A stretch of 64,000 nt of DNA from Bacillota bacterium (GCA_023458875.1 JAEWXO010000003.1:1-64000), one strand, 5' to 3'. Shown: positions 8,670 through 17,592, counted from the stretch's first letter. Notes: generated from the sequence alone by a model not told the origin. Program-made: numbers and translations.

Positions 8670-10340
8670 TTGAGAGTTTATTATCCAAAATGCGTGGCAT
8701 TATTGTTCTGTCTGCTGTGTACTTTAAATGTATTGGCTGTAAAATCCGATTATAATTATGCAGATGCATTAAGTACAGTATCAATATCGTCATATGCTTA
8801 TGACAACTCACCCCAAATTTCAATTATTTCTAAGTCTGATGATACGGTTACTGAGCCTGAAATATCAATTTCGGGTAAAGTCGACAGAGCGGGAATAATT
8901 AAACTTGAAATTAACAGCGTATCTGTGTGTGATACAAAGGTTGCTCAGGGTGGAACATTTTCTTTGAATGGTATGCTTTTGCCAGGAAGAAATGATGTAA
9001 ACCTGTATTTTACAGACAGTTTCGGTGCGGTAACCAGAAAAACATTCAATTACGTTCTTCTGCAGAGATATGACATGGTAGTAGACAAGTCATATTACGG
9101 CAGTAACGGCAGCCTTATTGACGGTCATCGCGTATATAATTCAATAGGCGAAGCACTTCAGGCTGCAGTACCGGATACTGTTATTTTTATAAAAAACGGC
9201 AGCTATAATGAAAGAGTGATTGTCAGTGGTAAGGATATCAGCATAATAGGGCAGGACAGTCTTAAAACAAAGATATTTTACTCGGTCGCATCAAAAGATA
9301 CATCCGGAATGACAGACAGAAACTGCATGAAGATAAATTCATCAGCTGAAAATTTTTCTCTGGAAAATCTGACTGTAGAAAATTCGTATGAATATAAAAA
9401 CGGAAGCGGTGAGCAGGCAGATGCTGTCTGTGTACTTTCTGACCGTGCTGTTTTTTCAAACGTAAGATTTGTAAGCTTCCAGGATACACTGCTTGCCGAT
9501 TCATCATCGTCATCCGTTATTGCAAGACAATATTTCTATAAATGCTTTATTACTGGAAACGTGGATTTTATTTACGGCAGGGGACGTTCATATTTTCAAG
9601 ACTGCGATATAGTCGGAAGATATACGCCGTATAAGAAGGACGGTTGCTTTACTGCACCCCGGACAGATATAAGCAGCAGATACGGATTTGTTTTCAGCAA
9701 TTGCAGATTTACTGCTGAAAACGGTATTGCTGACGGCAGCTACAGGCTGGGACGGCCGTGGGGCGCAGGCGCTGCAATGGCATTTGTAAACTGCTATATG
9801 GGACCGTGCGTTTTAAAAACAGCATACGGTGATATGAGCGGAAACCTTTATAAAAATGCGCGTTTCTGTGAGTACAGATCATTTGGCAGAGGTGCAGTCA
9901 TAAACAGTGACAGACCACAGATACAGGAAAACGCAGTTTCAGAATATACAGCTGAAAATGTATTTGCAGACGGAATGAAAAATAAATTTGATTTTGAGGA
10001 ACGAATGGATAAAATGTATACTGACCCGTCAGCACCTGTGACCACACAGCTTACGACTACGGTATCCGAAACAGCTACGTCGTCAGATACTATAGAAACA
10101 ACTCAGACATCTGCAATACCTTATGAGGCAGTTAAATACGGTGATGTCAACAATGACAGCCGTGTTGATATTACTGACCTGACAATTCTCAGTCAGTATC
10201 TTTTGAGTGACATAAGCTTTAATCAGAATCAGCTCCATGCAGCCGACGTAACAGGGGATGACGACGTAAATCTCGGCGATCTGGCACACCTTAAGCAGTA
10301 CATCATGAAGGAAAATGTTATACTGGGACCGGATAAATAA
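8670..10340 (+). CDS. Secreted pectinesterase (CE8) with type I dockerin
   Basis: This 556-residue enzyme would remove methyl esters from pectin outside the cell. After a signal peptide (about 1-24) comes a small beta domain, then a CE8 parallel beta-helix. The family blocks are in order: GSYNERV, QADAV, FQDTLL, GNVDFIYG and LGRPWG, so both catalytic Asp residues and the Arg are retained. A Thr/Ser linker (about 455-480) leads to a dockerin with two Ca-binding repeats (GDVNNDSRVDITDL and DVTGDDDVNLGDL), which would bind a cohesin. The start is TTG at 8670, seven bases after AGGGGG. No cohesin or scaffoldin is in the window. Confidence 0.92.
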   Translation: MRVYYPKCVALLFCLLCTLNVLAVKSDYNYADALSTVSISSYAYDNSPQISIISKSDDTVTEPEISISGKVDRAGIIKLEINSVSVCDTKVAQGGTFSLNGMLLPGRNDVNLYFTDSFGAVTRKTFNYVLLQRYDMVVDKSYYGSNGSLIDGHRVYNSIGEALQAAVPDTVIFIKNGSYNERVIVSGKDISIIGQDSLKTKIFYSVASKDTSGMTDRNCMKINSSAENFSLENLTVENSYEYKNGSGEQADAVCVLSDRAVFSNVRFVSFQDTLLADSSSSSVIARQYFYKCFITGNVDFIYGRGRSYFQDCDIVGRYTPYKKDGCFTAPRTDISSRYGFVFSNCRFTAENGIADGSYRLGRPWGAGAAMAFVNCYMGPCVLKTAYGDMSGNLYKNARFCEYRSFGRGAVINSDRPQIQENAVSEYTAENVFADGMKNKFDFEERMDKMYTDPSAPVTTQLTTTVSETATSSDTIETTQTSAIPYEAVKYGDVNNDSRVDITDLTILSQYLLSDISFNQNQLHAADVTGDDDVNLGDLAHLKQYIMKENVILGPDK

Positions 10341-10347
10341 AAAAATT

Positions 10348-10376
10348 GCAGGGCCACCAGAAGCCCTGCCTTTTTT
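10348..10376 (+). terminator. Bidirectional terminator between pectinesterase and LCP genes
   Basis: A seven-bp GC-rich stem (10348-10354 with 10363-10369) has a T6 tail on the plus strand and an A-rich flank that gives a T tail on the minus strand. It serves the convergent genes on both sides. Confidence 0.88.
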
Positions 10377-10391
10377 ATATCCTTAGAATAT

Positions 10392-11654
10392 CTACGACAA
10401 ATATATCTTCTCCTTTATTATCTGCGTATTTGCCGCGAAGTCAACACCTAGTATCGACTGTCCGTCATAAGTTTCATCATACCACCATGTATCCTCAGCA
10501 GGAATCCTGTACTGTTCAATATCATACCCTATAATAAGCAAAGGTAACCTTAAAGAAAGAAGATACATATCGGATACAGAAAGATCTGACCCTATATACG
10601 GAAGTGCTTTTTTAATGTTTTTATTTAAAGTAAGCGGATTTACAGATTTCATATTTGCAAGTATCTGATTTATTACAGTACGCTGGCGCTGTGTTCTTTC
10701 AAAGTCAGCATCACCCACATAACGTATACGGCTGTATGAAAGGGCCTGTTTTCCATTCAGCTTGTATTTTCCTGCACCCGGCAGAAAATCAGAATCAGGC
10801 TTATCTCCCATTATTTCATTTACTTCGCTGTACAGAATTGTATTTATTGCTTCTGCTTCCGAGTCGGATATATTTATCTCAACTCCGCCTACAGCATCAA
10901 CGATATACGCTACGGCTGAAAAGTTTACAGTTACACATCCGTCGATTCTTACATGAAAGCTGTCTTCAATAGTATTTACCAAAAGCTCACTGCCTCCGTA
11001 TGAATATGCGGCATTCAGCTTTTCGGAACCGTAGCCTTCTATTTCTGTATACATATCGCGCATAAATGATGTCATCTGTATTTTATTATTCTTTTTATTT
11101 ATTGACATAAGTATCATTGAGTCAGAAAGGCCTCTTGTCGATGTATCTCTGGCGTCTGTTCCTATAACAAGTATATTTTTAACGTCTGATGAATACAGCA
11201 TATTGCTGTCATCATTTTCATACTGACCTGTATTTTCAATAGGGGATACCTTTGTTATACAATATAAGGCAAATGCAGAATAAAACGTAAATAATAAAAT
11301 TGAAATAAGGAAAACCGTAAACACAAATCTGCCAAAAGGGTTTCTTTTTTTCTTCTTTTTAGGCGCTGCCTGAGTATTTTTAACAGGTGGAGCGACTTCA
11401 TCAGGGGATGATTGTTTCAAAGGCGGTCTTTGCTCTGCAGGACGCTTGGATGCACCGTTTGATTGAGGCTGCAGTCTTCCTGAGCTATGCTGTGCAGGAA
11501 TGCGCCTCATTGACCCTTCGGTATTTTTTCTTTCCTGTGCTCCGGACTTTTTAGGAATTTTATAAACCCTTGTAGCGTCTGACGGAGCAGTGTTATTTGT
11601 CGGAATTTTGAATTTTAATGTATCCTGGGATTCGTTATTTTTTTCTGTTGACAT
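10392..11654 (-). CDS. LytR-CpsA-Psr (LCP) family glycopolymer ligase
   Basis: LCP enzymes attach lipid-linked teichoic acid or capsular polymers to peptidoglycan. The 420-residue protein has a long Pro/Lys-rich cytoplasmic tail (about 1-105, with a KKKKKR run), one membrane helix (about 109-132) and an extracellular LCP domain. That domain shows VIGTDARD, SFMRDMY, LNAAYSYGG and the signature RIRYVGDADFERTQRQR. A GAAAGGAAC site precedes ATG 11654. A consensus promoter lies about 275 bases upstream, so its leader would carry repeat copy 2. The glycan operon at 36-46 kb offers a plausible substrate, by inference only. Confidence 0.92.
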   Translation of the reverse strand: MSTEKNNESQDTLKFKIPTNNTAPSDATRVYKIPKKSGAQERKNTEGSMRRIPAQHSSGRLQPQSNGASKRPAEQRPPLKQSSPDEVAPPVKNTQAAPKKKKKRNPFGRFVFTVFLISILLFTFYSAFALYCITKVSPIENTGQYENDDSNMLYSSDVKNILVIGTDARDTSTRGLSDSMILMSINKKNNKIQMTSFMRDMYTEIEGYGSEKLNAAYSYGGSELLVNTIEDSFHVRIDGCVTVNFSAVAYIVDAVGGVEINISDSEAEAINTILYSEVNEIMGDKPDSDFLPGAGKYKLNGKQALSYSRIRYVGDADFERTQRQRTVINQILANMKSVNPLTLNKNIKKALPYIGSDLSVSDMYLLSLRLPLLIIGYDIEQYRIPAEDTWWYDETYDGQSILGVDFAANTQIIKEKIYLS

Positions 11655-11714
11655 TTTTTGTTCCTTTCAAAAGGTGATGTATTATGATTTAAAGAATTTT
11701 TGTTATTAATAAGA

Positions 11715-11860
11715 AAAATAGTTACTATTAAGTAACGATGGTTAAATTATTAATATGTGCAGGTATTTCGACTCTGCGGAGTCGACCGGGCTTTCCGGTC
11801 GCTCTGGACCTTCGGACATATATCCACACCTTATACATATGGATTAATAGTAAAAAAATA
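11715..11860 (+). repeat. Interspersed multi-hairpin repeat, copy 2
   Basis: The best-preserved copy. Inverted ends carry ACTATTAA (11723-11730) and TTAATAGT (11844-11851). Inside, CGACTC-TGCG-GAGTCG (11769-11784) is a perfect hairpin, followed by ACCGGGCTTTCCGGT and TCTGGACCTTCGGACATATATCC, shared nearly base for base with copy 1. It lies in the predicted 5' leader of the LCP gene, on the opposite strand to that transcript. Confidence 0.88.
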
Positions 11861-11931
11861 ATAATATTGACATAAATTAAATTCTGATAGTTGTTCGTAT
11901 ATTTGTATAAAAGATGCAACAACTATATATA

Positions 11932-11959
11932 ATTATACAACGTTAATTATATATGTCAA
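11932..11959 (-). promoter_or_regulatory. Sigma-A promoter upstream of the LCP gene
   Basis: On the minus strand TTGACA (11959-11954) is separated by 16 bases from TATAAT (11937-11932). Just downstream, AGTTGTT and AACAACT arms can pair in the leader. Confidence 0.72.
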
Positions 11960-11982
11960 GCCGTTTTAATGAGTAGAAATAA

Positions 11983-12020
11983 AAAATCCGGGATATCATT
12001 TTGGGATAATTCCGGATTTT
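11983..12020 (-). terminator. Terminator of the DHH phosphoesterase gene
   Basis: Arms 11983-11991 and 12012-12020 pair perfectly, and the minus strand continues with a T-rich tail. It lies eight bases past the stop codon. Confidence 0.75.
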
Positions 12021-12027
12021 TATATAT

Positions 12028-12951
12028 TTAATCTGTGTTTTTGTAGTTTACTATTTCATCAATAAGTAAAGGAACATTTTCAGACATTGATTCGTCGGAG
12101 AACTGGCATGTTCCTACGACGTGGTGACCGCCTCCGCCGTATTTGAGCATGAGGCTGCCTACATTTACTACTGATGTTCTGTTAAGTATGCTGTGGCCGA
12201 CTGCACATGAACAACCTTTGCCGCCTTTTCCGTTTACAATCCATACAGAGATGTTCTGCTCAGGATACAGGCTGTATATTACAAATCTGTTTCCTGTGTA
12301 TATTGTGTCTAATCCCCGGAGATCGGTTATTATGACATCCTTCCGGATTTCCGTATGTTCCTTTATCATTTTTATAAAAAGTTCATTTTGCTCGTTATAA
12401 ACTTCAATTCGTTCCTGTATGTCAGAAAGGGCAAGAATTTCGTCTGTTGACATTGTTCTGCAGCATACAAGAAGGTTTTCCATGAGCTGGTAGTTGCTTA
12501 TTGTAAAATCTCTGAAACGGCCGAGTCCTGTACGTGGATCCATAAGGAAACCTACAAGAATCCAGCCCTGAGGTGTAAGAACTTCTTCAATTGTAAGATG
12601 ACCTGAGTCTACCTTGTCAACAGCCACCATCATATCTTTAAAATGAGGAAAGCGTTTTTCGCCTCCGTAATAATCATATATAATATGTGCACAGGAAGGA
12701 GACATTCTGCTCTCACCTTTATATTTTCCTTCAAGCTCATTTCGTTCAAACTCACTTGAATGGTGATCAAACCAAAGTCCGCATCCTTCTACGAACGGAA
12801 CATTTGCAAGAACATCACTTTTTTCAACTTGTACCAGTCCGTCCTGAAGATCCTTAGGATGAACAAATTTCCACGAATCAACAATCCCCGCTTCGAGAAG
12901 CAAAGCTCCGCATACAAGTCCATCAAAATCTGATCTCGTTAAAAGTCTCAT
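12028..12951 (-). CDS. DHH/DHHA1 family phosphoesterase
   Basis: A 307-residue protein of the DHH superfamily, whose members use two metal ions to hydrolyse phosphodiester or pyrophosphate bonds (NrnA-type nanoRNase, c-di-AMP or pApA hydrolases, pyrophosphatases). Seen here: RSDFDGLVCGALL near the N-terminus, the DHH motif in WFDHHSSE at about residue 63, and a C-terminal DHHA1 GGGGHH motif at about 275. The N-terminal metal motif reads SDFDG, not the more usual SHxxPDGDA, so it is a divergent subgroup and its substrate cannot be assigned. GGGGGG eight bases upstream marks ATG 12951. A promoter and a separate terminator show it is a single-gene unit. Confidence 0.85.
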   Translation of the reverse strand: MRLLTRSDFDGLVCGALLLEAGIVDSWKFVHPKDLQDGLVQVEKSDVLANVPFVEGCGLWFDHHSSEFERNELEGKYKGESRMSPSCAHIIYDYYGGEKRFPHFKDMMVAVDKVDSGHLTIEEVLTPQGWILVGFLMDPRTGLGRFRDFTISNYQLMENLLVCCRTMSTDEILALSDIQERIEVYNEQNELFIKMIKEHTEIRKDVIITDLRGLDTIYTGNRFVIYSLYPEQNISVWIVNGKGGKGCSCAVGHSILNRTSVVNVGSLMLKYGGGGHHVVGTCQFSDESMSENVPLLIDEIVNYKNTD

Positions 12952-12984
12952 GTTTTTAGACCCCCCTTTTTATAATGTGTAATC

Positions 12985-13013
12985 ATTATACATTATTTAA
13001 TTGAAAAACACAA
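12985..13013 (-). promoter_or_regulatory. Promoter of the DHH gene with a palindrome over the -35
   Basis: Minus strand TTGTGT (13013-13008), 17-base spacer, TATAAT (12990-12985). A perfect 11-bp inverted repeat (13005-13015 with 13021-13031; AAAACACAATA arms) covers the -35. It could be an operator, or a second terminator behind aspS since T residues follow it on the minus strand. Confidence 0.55.
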
Positions 13014-13051
13014 TACATTTTATTGTGTTTTGTCTAAAATAAACAAAACAA

Positions 13052-13080
13052 TCAGGGAATAACTGTTTGTCATTCCCTGA
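13052..13080 (-). terminator. Terminator of aspS
   Basis: A nine-bp stem (13052-13060 with 13072-13080) lies just after the aspS stop, followed on the minus strand by a broken T-rich tract. Confidence 0.75.
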
Positions 13081-13086
13081 CCTATT

Positions 13087-14856
13087 TTAAATTTCTTTTA
13101 AACTGATTCCGAGAATGTCAAGACTATCCCTGTCAACCTGTGACGGGCATTCTGACATAAGTTCGCTGGCATTCTGAACCTTAGGAAATGCTGTAACATC
13201 TCTCAGACTGTCGCATCCGCACATAAGCATTGAAAGTCTGTCAAGACCGATTCCGAGACCACCGTGTGGTGGTGCACCATATTTGTAGGCTTCAACAAGG
13301 AATCCGAATTTCGCCTGAATTTCTTCTTCAGTAAGTCCCAGTGCCCTGAACATCTTCTGCTGGAGCTCATAGTCGGTTATACGGATTGAGCCCGATGAAA
13401 GCTCAACTCCGTTAAGAACAAGGTCATAAGCTTTTGCGAATACTTTTTCAGGTGCAGTATCAAGATACTGAAGACATTCATCCATAGGCATTGTAAAAGG
13501 ATGATGCATTGCAAGCCATGAATTGCTTTCTTCGTCCCATTCAAAGAACGGGAATTCTGTAATCCAGAGGAAGTTATAAGTGTCAGGGATAATGTCAAGC
13601 TTTTTGGCAACATGAAGTCTCAATGCACCGAGAACAGGCAGAGTTACCTTGTTTTTATCAGCAACGATCAATGCAACGTCGCCCTGACTGCAGTCAATTT
13701 TATTTAAAATCTGTGATATTTCATCATCTGTCATAAATTTTGAAAATGAGCATGATGGCTTTTCGTCTACCCATCTTATATATGCAAGGCCCTTTGCACC
13801 GATACCCTTTGATAATTCTGTAAGCTTGTCAATTTCTTTTCTGGTAAGTACAGAGGCAGCATTTTTGGCAACTATTGCGCGGACACTTCCACCGTTTTCA
13901 ATAGCTGAAGTGAATACACCGAAACCGCATGATTTGACAATATCCGAGATATCATTTATCTCCATTCCGAACCTTGTATCAGGCTTATCCGAACCGTAAC
14001 GGTTCATTGCATCAGTGTATGTCAGACGCTGTATCGGGATAGTGATGTCTTTTCCGAGAACGGTTTTAAACAGGTATGAAATAAAACCTTCTGTAGACTC
14101 AAGTATATCTTCAACATCAACAAACGACATTTCAATATCTATCTGTGTAAATTCAGGCTGACGGTCTGCTCTTAAATCCTCATCACGGAAGCAGCGTGCA
14201 AGCTGGATGTATTTATCCATGCCTGATACCATCAGAAGCTGTTTGTAAATCTGAGGTGACTGCGGAAGTGCGTAGAACTTTCCGTTGTGTACTCTTGACG
14301 GAATAAGATAATCTCTTGCTCCTTCAGGAGTTGATTTCATCATCATAGGTGTTTCTATTTCGATAAAACCGTTTTGATAATAATATTCTCTTGCAGCCTT
14401 TGCAATCTGATGACGCATGATTATGTTCTGCTGAAGCGGCTGTCTGCGGAGGTCAAGATATCTGTATTTTAATCTGAGCTCTTCATTTACCTTTGTTTCA
14501 TTCTGGATTTCAAAAGGAGGTGTCTGGGCTTTTGCAAGTATTCTCAGCTCTGAAACGATTATTTCTATTTCACCTGTTCTGATATCAGGGTTTACACTGG
14601 TTCTCTTAGCTACTGTGCCTTTTGCCATAAGTACAAATTCTGATCTGCATGAAGCAGCCTTTTCAAAAATATCCCTTGCGGTATTGTCGTTGAATGCAAG
14701 CTGTACTATACCCGTTCTGTCTCTTAAATCTATAAATATAAGATTGCCGATGTCTCTTATTTTCTGAACAAATCCGCCTACTGTGACTTCGTTTCCTATG
14801 CCCTCTACTTCACCGCAGTAGTGAGTCCGCTTTAAACCTGTCATGTTATCTGCCAT
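13087..14856 (-). CDS. aspS: Aspartyl-tRNA synthetase
   Basis: Charges tRNA-Asp. The 589-residue length fits the bacterial class, which carries an OB-fold anticodon domain (1-110), a class II catalytic core and a GAD insertion (about 290-420). Visible class II elements include motif 2 around CFRDEDLRADRQPEFTQID and motif 3 around HGGLGIGLDRL. It follows hisS, an arrangement common in Firmicutes. A hairpin lies between the two genes. No T-box leader was found. Confidence 0.96.
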   Translation of the reverse strand: MADNMTGLKRTHYCGEVEGIGNEVTVGGFVQKIRDIGNLIFIDLRDRTGIVQLAFNDNTARDIFEKAASCRSEFVLMAKGTVAKRTSVNPDIRTGEIEIIVSELRILAKAQTPPFEIQNETKVNEELRLKYRYLDLRRQPLQQNIIMRHQIAKAAREYYYQNGFIEIETPMMMKSTPEGARDYLIPSRVHNGKFYALPQSPQIYKQLLMVSGMDKYIQLARCFRDEDLRADRQPEFTQIDIEMSFVDVEDILESTEGFISYLFKTVLGKDITIPIQRLTYTDAMNRYGSDKPDTRFGMEINDISDIVKSCGFGVFTSAIENGGSVRAIVAKNAASVLTRKEIDKLTELSKGIGAKGLAYIRWVDEKPSCSFSKFMTDDEISQILNKIDCSQGDVALIVADKNKVTLPVLGALRLHVAKKLDIIPDTYNFLWITEFPFFEWDEESNSWLAMHHPFTMPMDECLQYLDTAPEKVFAKAYDLVLNGVELSSGSIRITDYELQQKMFRALGLTEEEIQAKFGFLVEAYKYGAPPHGGLGIGLDRLSMLMCGCDSLRDVTAFPKVQNASELMSECPSQVDRDSLDILGISLKEI

Positions 14857-14881
14857 TGATATTTATCCTTTCCGGTAATCA

Positions 14882-14920
14882 AAAATTAAGGGAATCCTGA
14901 AGATAAGGATATCCCTGATT
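14882..14920 (-). terminator. Hairpin between hisS and aspS
   Basis: Arms around 14888-14897 and 14907-14918 pair with one bulge; the minus strand then reads AATTTTT. It begins six bases after the hisS stop and ends about 25 bases before aspS ATG, so it must terminate only partly or act as an attenuator unless aspS has its own promoter in the remaining short gap. Confidence 0.6.
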
Positions 14921-14925
14921 TTTGT

Positions 14926-16248
14926 TTATTTTTCTAGACCATTTATAAATTTTTCTGCTTCTTCGCAGTTAAGCATGGCTGCAACTGCTTCGTTTGAAAA
15001 ATTATCAACAAAAGAATTGTCGAGTGCAAGCTCGGTTTCTTTTCCGCTTTGCATATTTTTTATCTTTACAGCACCTGACTGTATTTCATTATCACCAAGA
15101 ACCATTGTGTAAACAGCACCTGTTTTATTTGCATACTTCATCTGTGCTTTGAGGCTTCTGTTCATAAGGTCGTATTCTACTGTATAACCTTCAGTACGGA
15201 GTCCTTTTGCAAGAACTACAGCCTTTTCAAGTGCGTTCTGGCCCATCGGTACAATGTAAAGATCGCATTTTGATTTTTCCATGAAATCGCATCCCTGCTT
15301 TTCCATTGTAAGTATCAGACGTTCAATACCTGCAGCAAAGCCGAGAGACGGTGTCTGAGGACCACCAAGCTCTTTTACAAGACCGTCATAGCGACCGCCG
15401 GCACATACAGTGCCCTGTGCGCCGATATCGGTTGTTATAAATTCAAAAACGGTTTTTGTATAATAATCAAGACCTCTTACGATCTTGGGATTTACTTTGT
15501 ATGCGATATTCATAGATGTCAGAATATCTTTAAGCTTTTTAAAATGCTCAGAGCATTCGTCACACAGATAATCAGATATGACTGGTGCATCCTTGGCAAT
15601 ATCCGAGCATACGGGACTTTTGCAGTCGAGTATACGCATAGGATTTTTCTCAAGTCTGGTAAGACATGTTTCGCAAAGGTCAGGTTTTCTTTCCTGGAAA
15701 TATTCTCTGAGTACCTTATGGTATTGAGCGCGGCATGAAGGACATCCTATGGAGTTAATATTAAGTTCAATGTTCTTAAGGCCAAGTCTGTCTAAGAAAT
15801 CGTGTGCCATTGAAATCATTTCAGCATCAGCAAACGGTGAAGCGCTGCCTATCATTTCAGCACCAAACTGGTGAAATTCTCTGAGCCTGCCGGCCTGAGG
15901 CTTCTCATGTCTGAAACAGGAAACAAGATAAAAAACCTTCTGTGGGAGAGCTTCATTGAGCATTCCGTTCTGCATTACTGCACGTATAGTTCCTGCTGTT
16001 CCTTCAGGTCTTAATGTAAATTTGGTTTCTTTTGCGATAACAGAATACATTTCTTTTTGTACTACATCGGTCGTTTCACCTACCGAACGCAGAAACAGGT
16101 CAGTGTTTTCAAATGTAGGAAATCTGATTTCATTAAAACCGTATGTCTGTGCTGTACTCTGAGCTATCTGTTCTACTGTATACCATTTGTTTATTTCGGC
16201 CGGTGTAACATCTCCGGTACCATGTGGTCTCTGAACTGTTAAAGCCAT
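14926..16248 (-). CDS. hisS: Histidyl-tRNA synthetase
   Basis: Charges tRNA-His. The 440-residue class II enzyme has the N-terminal RPHGTGDVTP, motif 2 around CFRHEKPQAGRLREFHQFG, histidine-specific RGLDYYTKTVFE and GGRYDGLV, and a C-terminal anticodon-binding domain. Cys pairs in CPSCRAQ, CETC and CKSPVC form a probable zinc knuckle inserted in the middle, as in many Firmicutes. It is 37 bases downstream of mgsA. The ribosome site (GGAAGGA) is rather far from ATG 16248. Confidence 0.96.
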   Translation of the reverse strand: MALTVQRPHGTGDVTPAEINKWYTVEQIAQSTAQTYGFNEIRFPTFENTDLFLRSVGETTDVVQKEMYSVIAKETKFTLRPEGTAGTIRAVMQNGMLNEALPQKVFYLVSCFRHEKPQAGRLREFHQFGAEMIGSASPFADAEMISMAHDFLDRLGLKNIELNINSIGCPSCRAQYHKVLREYFQERKPDLCETCLTRLEKNPMRILDCKSPVCSDIAKDAPVISDYLCDECSEHFKKLKDILTSMNIAYKVNPKIVRGLDYYTKTVFEFITTDIGAQGTVCAGGRYDGLVKELGGPQTPSLGFAAGIERLILTMEKQGCDFMEKSKCDLYIVPMGQNALEKAVVLAKGLRTEGYTVEYDLMNRSLKAQMKYANKTGAVYTMVLGDNEIQSGAVKIKNMQSGKETELALDNSFVDNFSNEAVAAMLNCEEAEKFINGLEK

Positions 16249-16285
16249 ATTATAAATAAAGTCCTTCCGTAAATAAAATTAAGTA

Positions 16286-16690
16286 TTAAAATTCAGGTGT
16301 TCCGTATGCACGCCAGTCAAGATCTCCTCTTTCAAGAGCAAGAATAAGCGCTTCAGCTGTCGCAATGTTTGTTGCCACAGGCACATTATGAACGTCACAG
16401 AGCCTCAGCAGCTCAATGTCATTAGGTTCATTTGCCTTAGGTGTAATAGGATCCCTGAAAAACAGAAGGATATCTATTTCTCCGCATGAAATACGTGAAG
16501 ACAGCTGCTGGTCACCGCCCTGTGAGCCGCTGAGATATCTTTGAATATTAAGTCCTGTAGATTCACTTACAAGTTTTCCTGTTGTACCTGTCGCACATAA
16601 ATGGTTTCTTGAGAGAATTCCGCAGTAAGCTATGCAGAACTGAACCATTAATTCTTTTTTTGAGTCATGTGCTATTAAAGCTATAGTCAT
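16286..16690 (-). CDS. mgsA: Methylglyoxal synthase
   Basis: Converts dihydroxyacetone phosphate to methylglyoxal and phosphate, bypassing lower glycolysis when phosphate is short. The 134-residue protein matches the family throughout: IALIAHD at the N-terminus, CATGTTGKL phosphate-binding loop, GSQGGDQQ with the catalytic Asp, and FFRDP. It stands between minD and hisS; in many Clostridia mgsA closes the mre-min cluster. AAAGGA lies eight bases before ATG 16690. Confidence 0.95.
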   Translation of the reverse strand: MTIALIAHDSKKELMVQFCIAYCGILSRNHLCATGTTGKLVSESTGLNIQRYLSGSQGGDQQLSSRISCGEIDILLFFRDPITPKANEPNDIELLRLCDVHNVPVATNIATAEALILALERGDLDWRAYGTPEF

Positions 16691-16746
16691 ACTGATATTC
16701 CTTTCTTTATAACAGACACACCTTAATGATATCTGTATTTTTTATA

Positions 16747-17484
16747 TTAAAATTTGATTGTAAGCGGCACATTTTCGTTCTTTATTCTCTTTGCTATCGC
16801 ATCAAATGCAATAAGACTAGGAGAACCATACGGAATAGGCTGACCGGTTCCTGTTGCAGCTACGAGCTGATAATCCTCAGGAATAACACCGATAAGCTGT
16901 ACGCCTATTGTGTCTATGGTTTCGTCAAGGTCGTGAATGAGCATATTGTCCATGGCGAGTCTGGAAACCTTGTTTATTATAAGTCTCTGTCGCTGATTTC
17001 CTTTTGTATAAAAAGCATCAGACATCATTTTTGCATCACGTATGCAGATAGGATCAGGTGTAGTGACTACAAGTATAAGATCCGCCTGTTGTACTATGTC
17101 AAATACATGTGAGTTTATTCCGGCACCCGTATCAATTATAATGAAATCGTAGTATTTCCTTATCTGACTACATATGTTTTTAATCTGTTCTGCAGTAACA
17201 ACAGTAAATGGATTCTCAGGTGCACATACGACGCTGAGATTGCTTGCCATAGGGGTTTGTGTCACAGCCTGAAGAATATCGCACTGTCCTGAAAGAACGT
17301 GCCCGAGATCATATTTTATTTTGTTTTGAAGAGAAAAGATAATATCAATACAGCGAAGTCCGAAATCAAGTTCGATGATCAATGTTCTGTTGCCCTGTTT
17401 GGCAAGAGAATATCCGAGTCCGGAACAGATCGAAGTCTTTCCGGTTCCTCCTTTGCCGGAGGTAACGGCTATTACTTTAGACAT
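16747..17484 (-). CDS. minD: MinD/ParA-type ATPase lacking the usual membrane-targeting tail
   Basis: Deviant Walker A P-loop ATPase of the MinD group: SGKGGTGKTS at residues 9-18, LGHVLSG, and IIIDTGAG as Walker B. MinD normally places the division septum by recruiting MinC to the membrane. Here the protein stops at 245 residues, immediately after AKRIKNENVPLTIKF, where MinD proteins continue into an amphipathic membrane-binding helix. No minC or minE gene is adjacent. It could therefore be a cytosolic MinD/FlhG-like ATPase with another partner. It follows PBP2 after 207 bp and has its own promoter. AAAGGAG precedes ATG 17484. Confidence 0.85.
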   Translation of the reverse strand: MSKVIAVTSGKGGTGKTSICSGLGYSLAKQGNRTLIIELDFGLRCIDIIFSLQNKIKYDLGHVLSGQCDILQAVTQTPMASNLSVVCAPENPFTVVTAEQIKNICSQIRKYYDFIIIDTGAGINSHVFDIVQQADLILVVTTPDPICIRDAKMMSDAFYTKGNQRQRLIINKVSRLAMDNMLIHDLDETIDTIGVQLIGVIPEDYQLVAATGTGQPIPYGSPSLIAFDAIAKRIKNENVPLTIKF

Positions 17485-17564
17485 ATTAAACTCCTTTCAA
17501 TTTAAGATTAAGTATAGTACTGTGTCATTTATTGGATTGTTAGTGAGATATTTTATATAATTAT

Positions 17565-17592
17565 ATTGTACCATAAATAATGATTTTGTCAA
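17565..17592 (-). promoter_or_regulatory. Promoter of minD-mgsA-hisS
   Basis: Minus strand TTGACA (17592-17587), 16-base spacer, TACAAT (17570-17565), about 80 bases before the minD ATG. This separates the minD unit from the mre operon. Confidence 0.68.

Noticed and set aside
11728..11922. A 64-codon minus-strand frame across repeat copy 2
   Set aside because: It translates the hairpin repeat, has no ribosome site and is not seen at the other copies.
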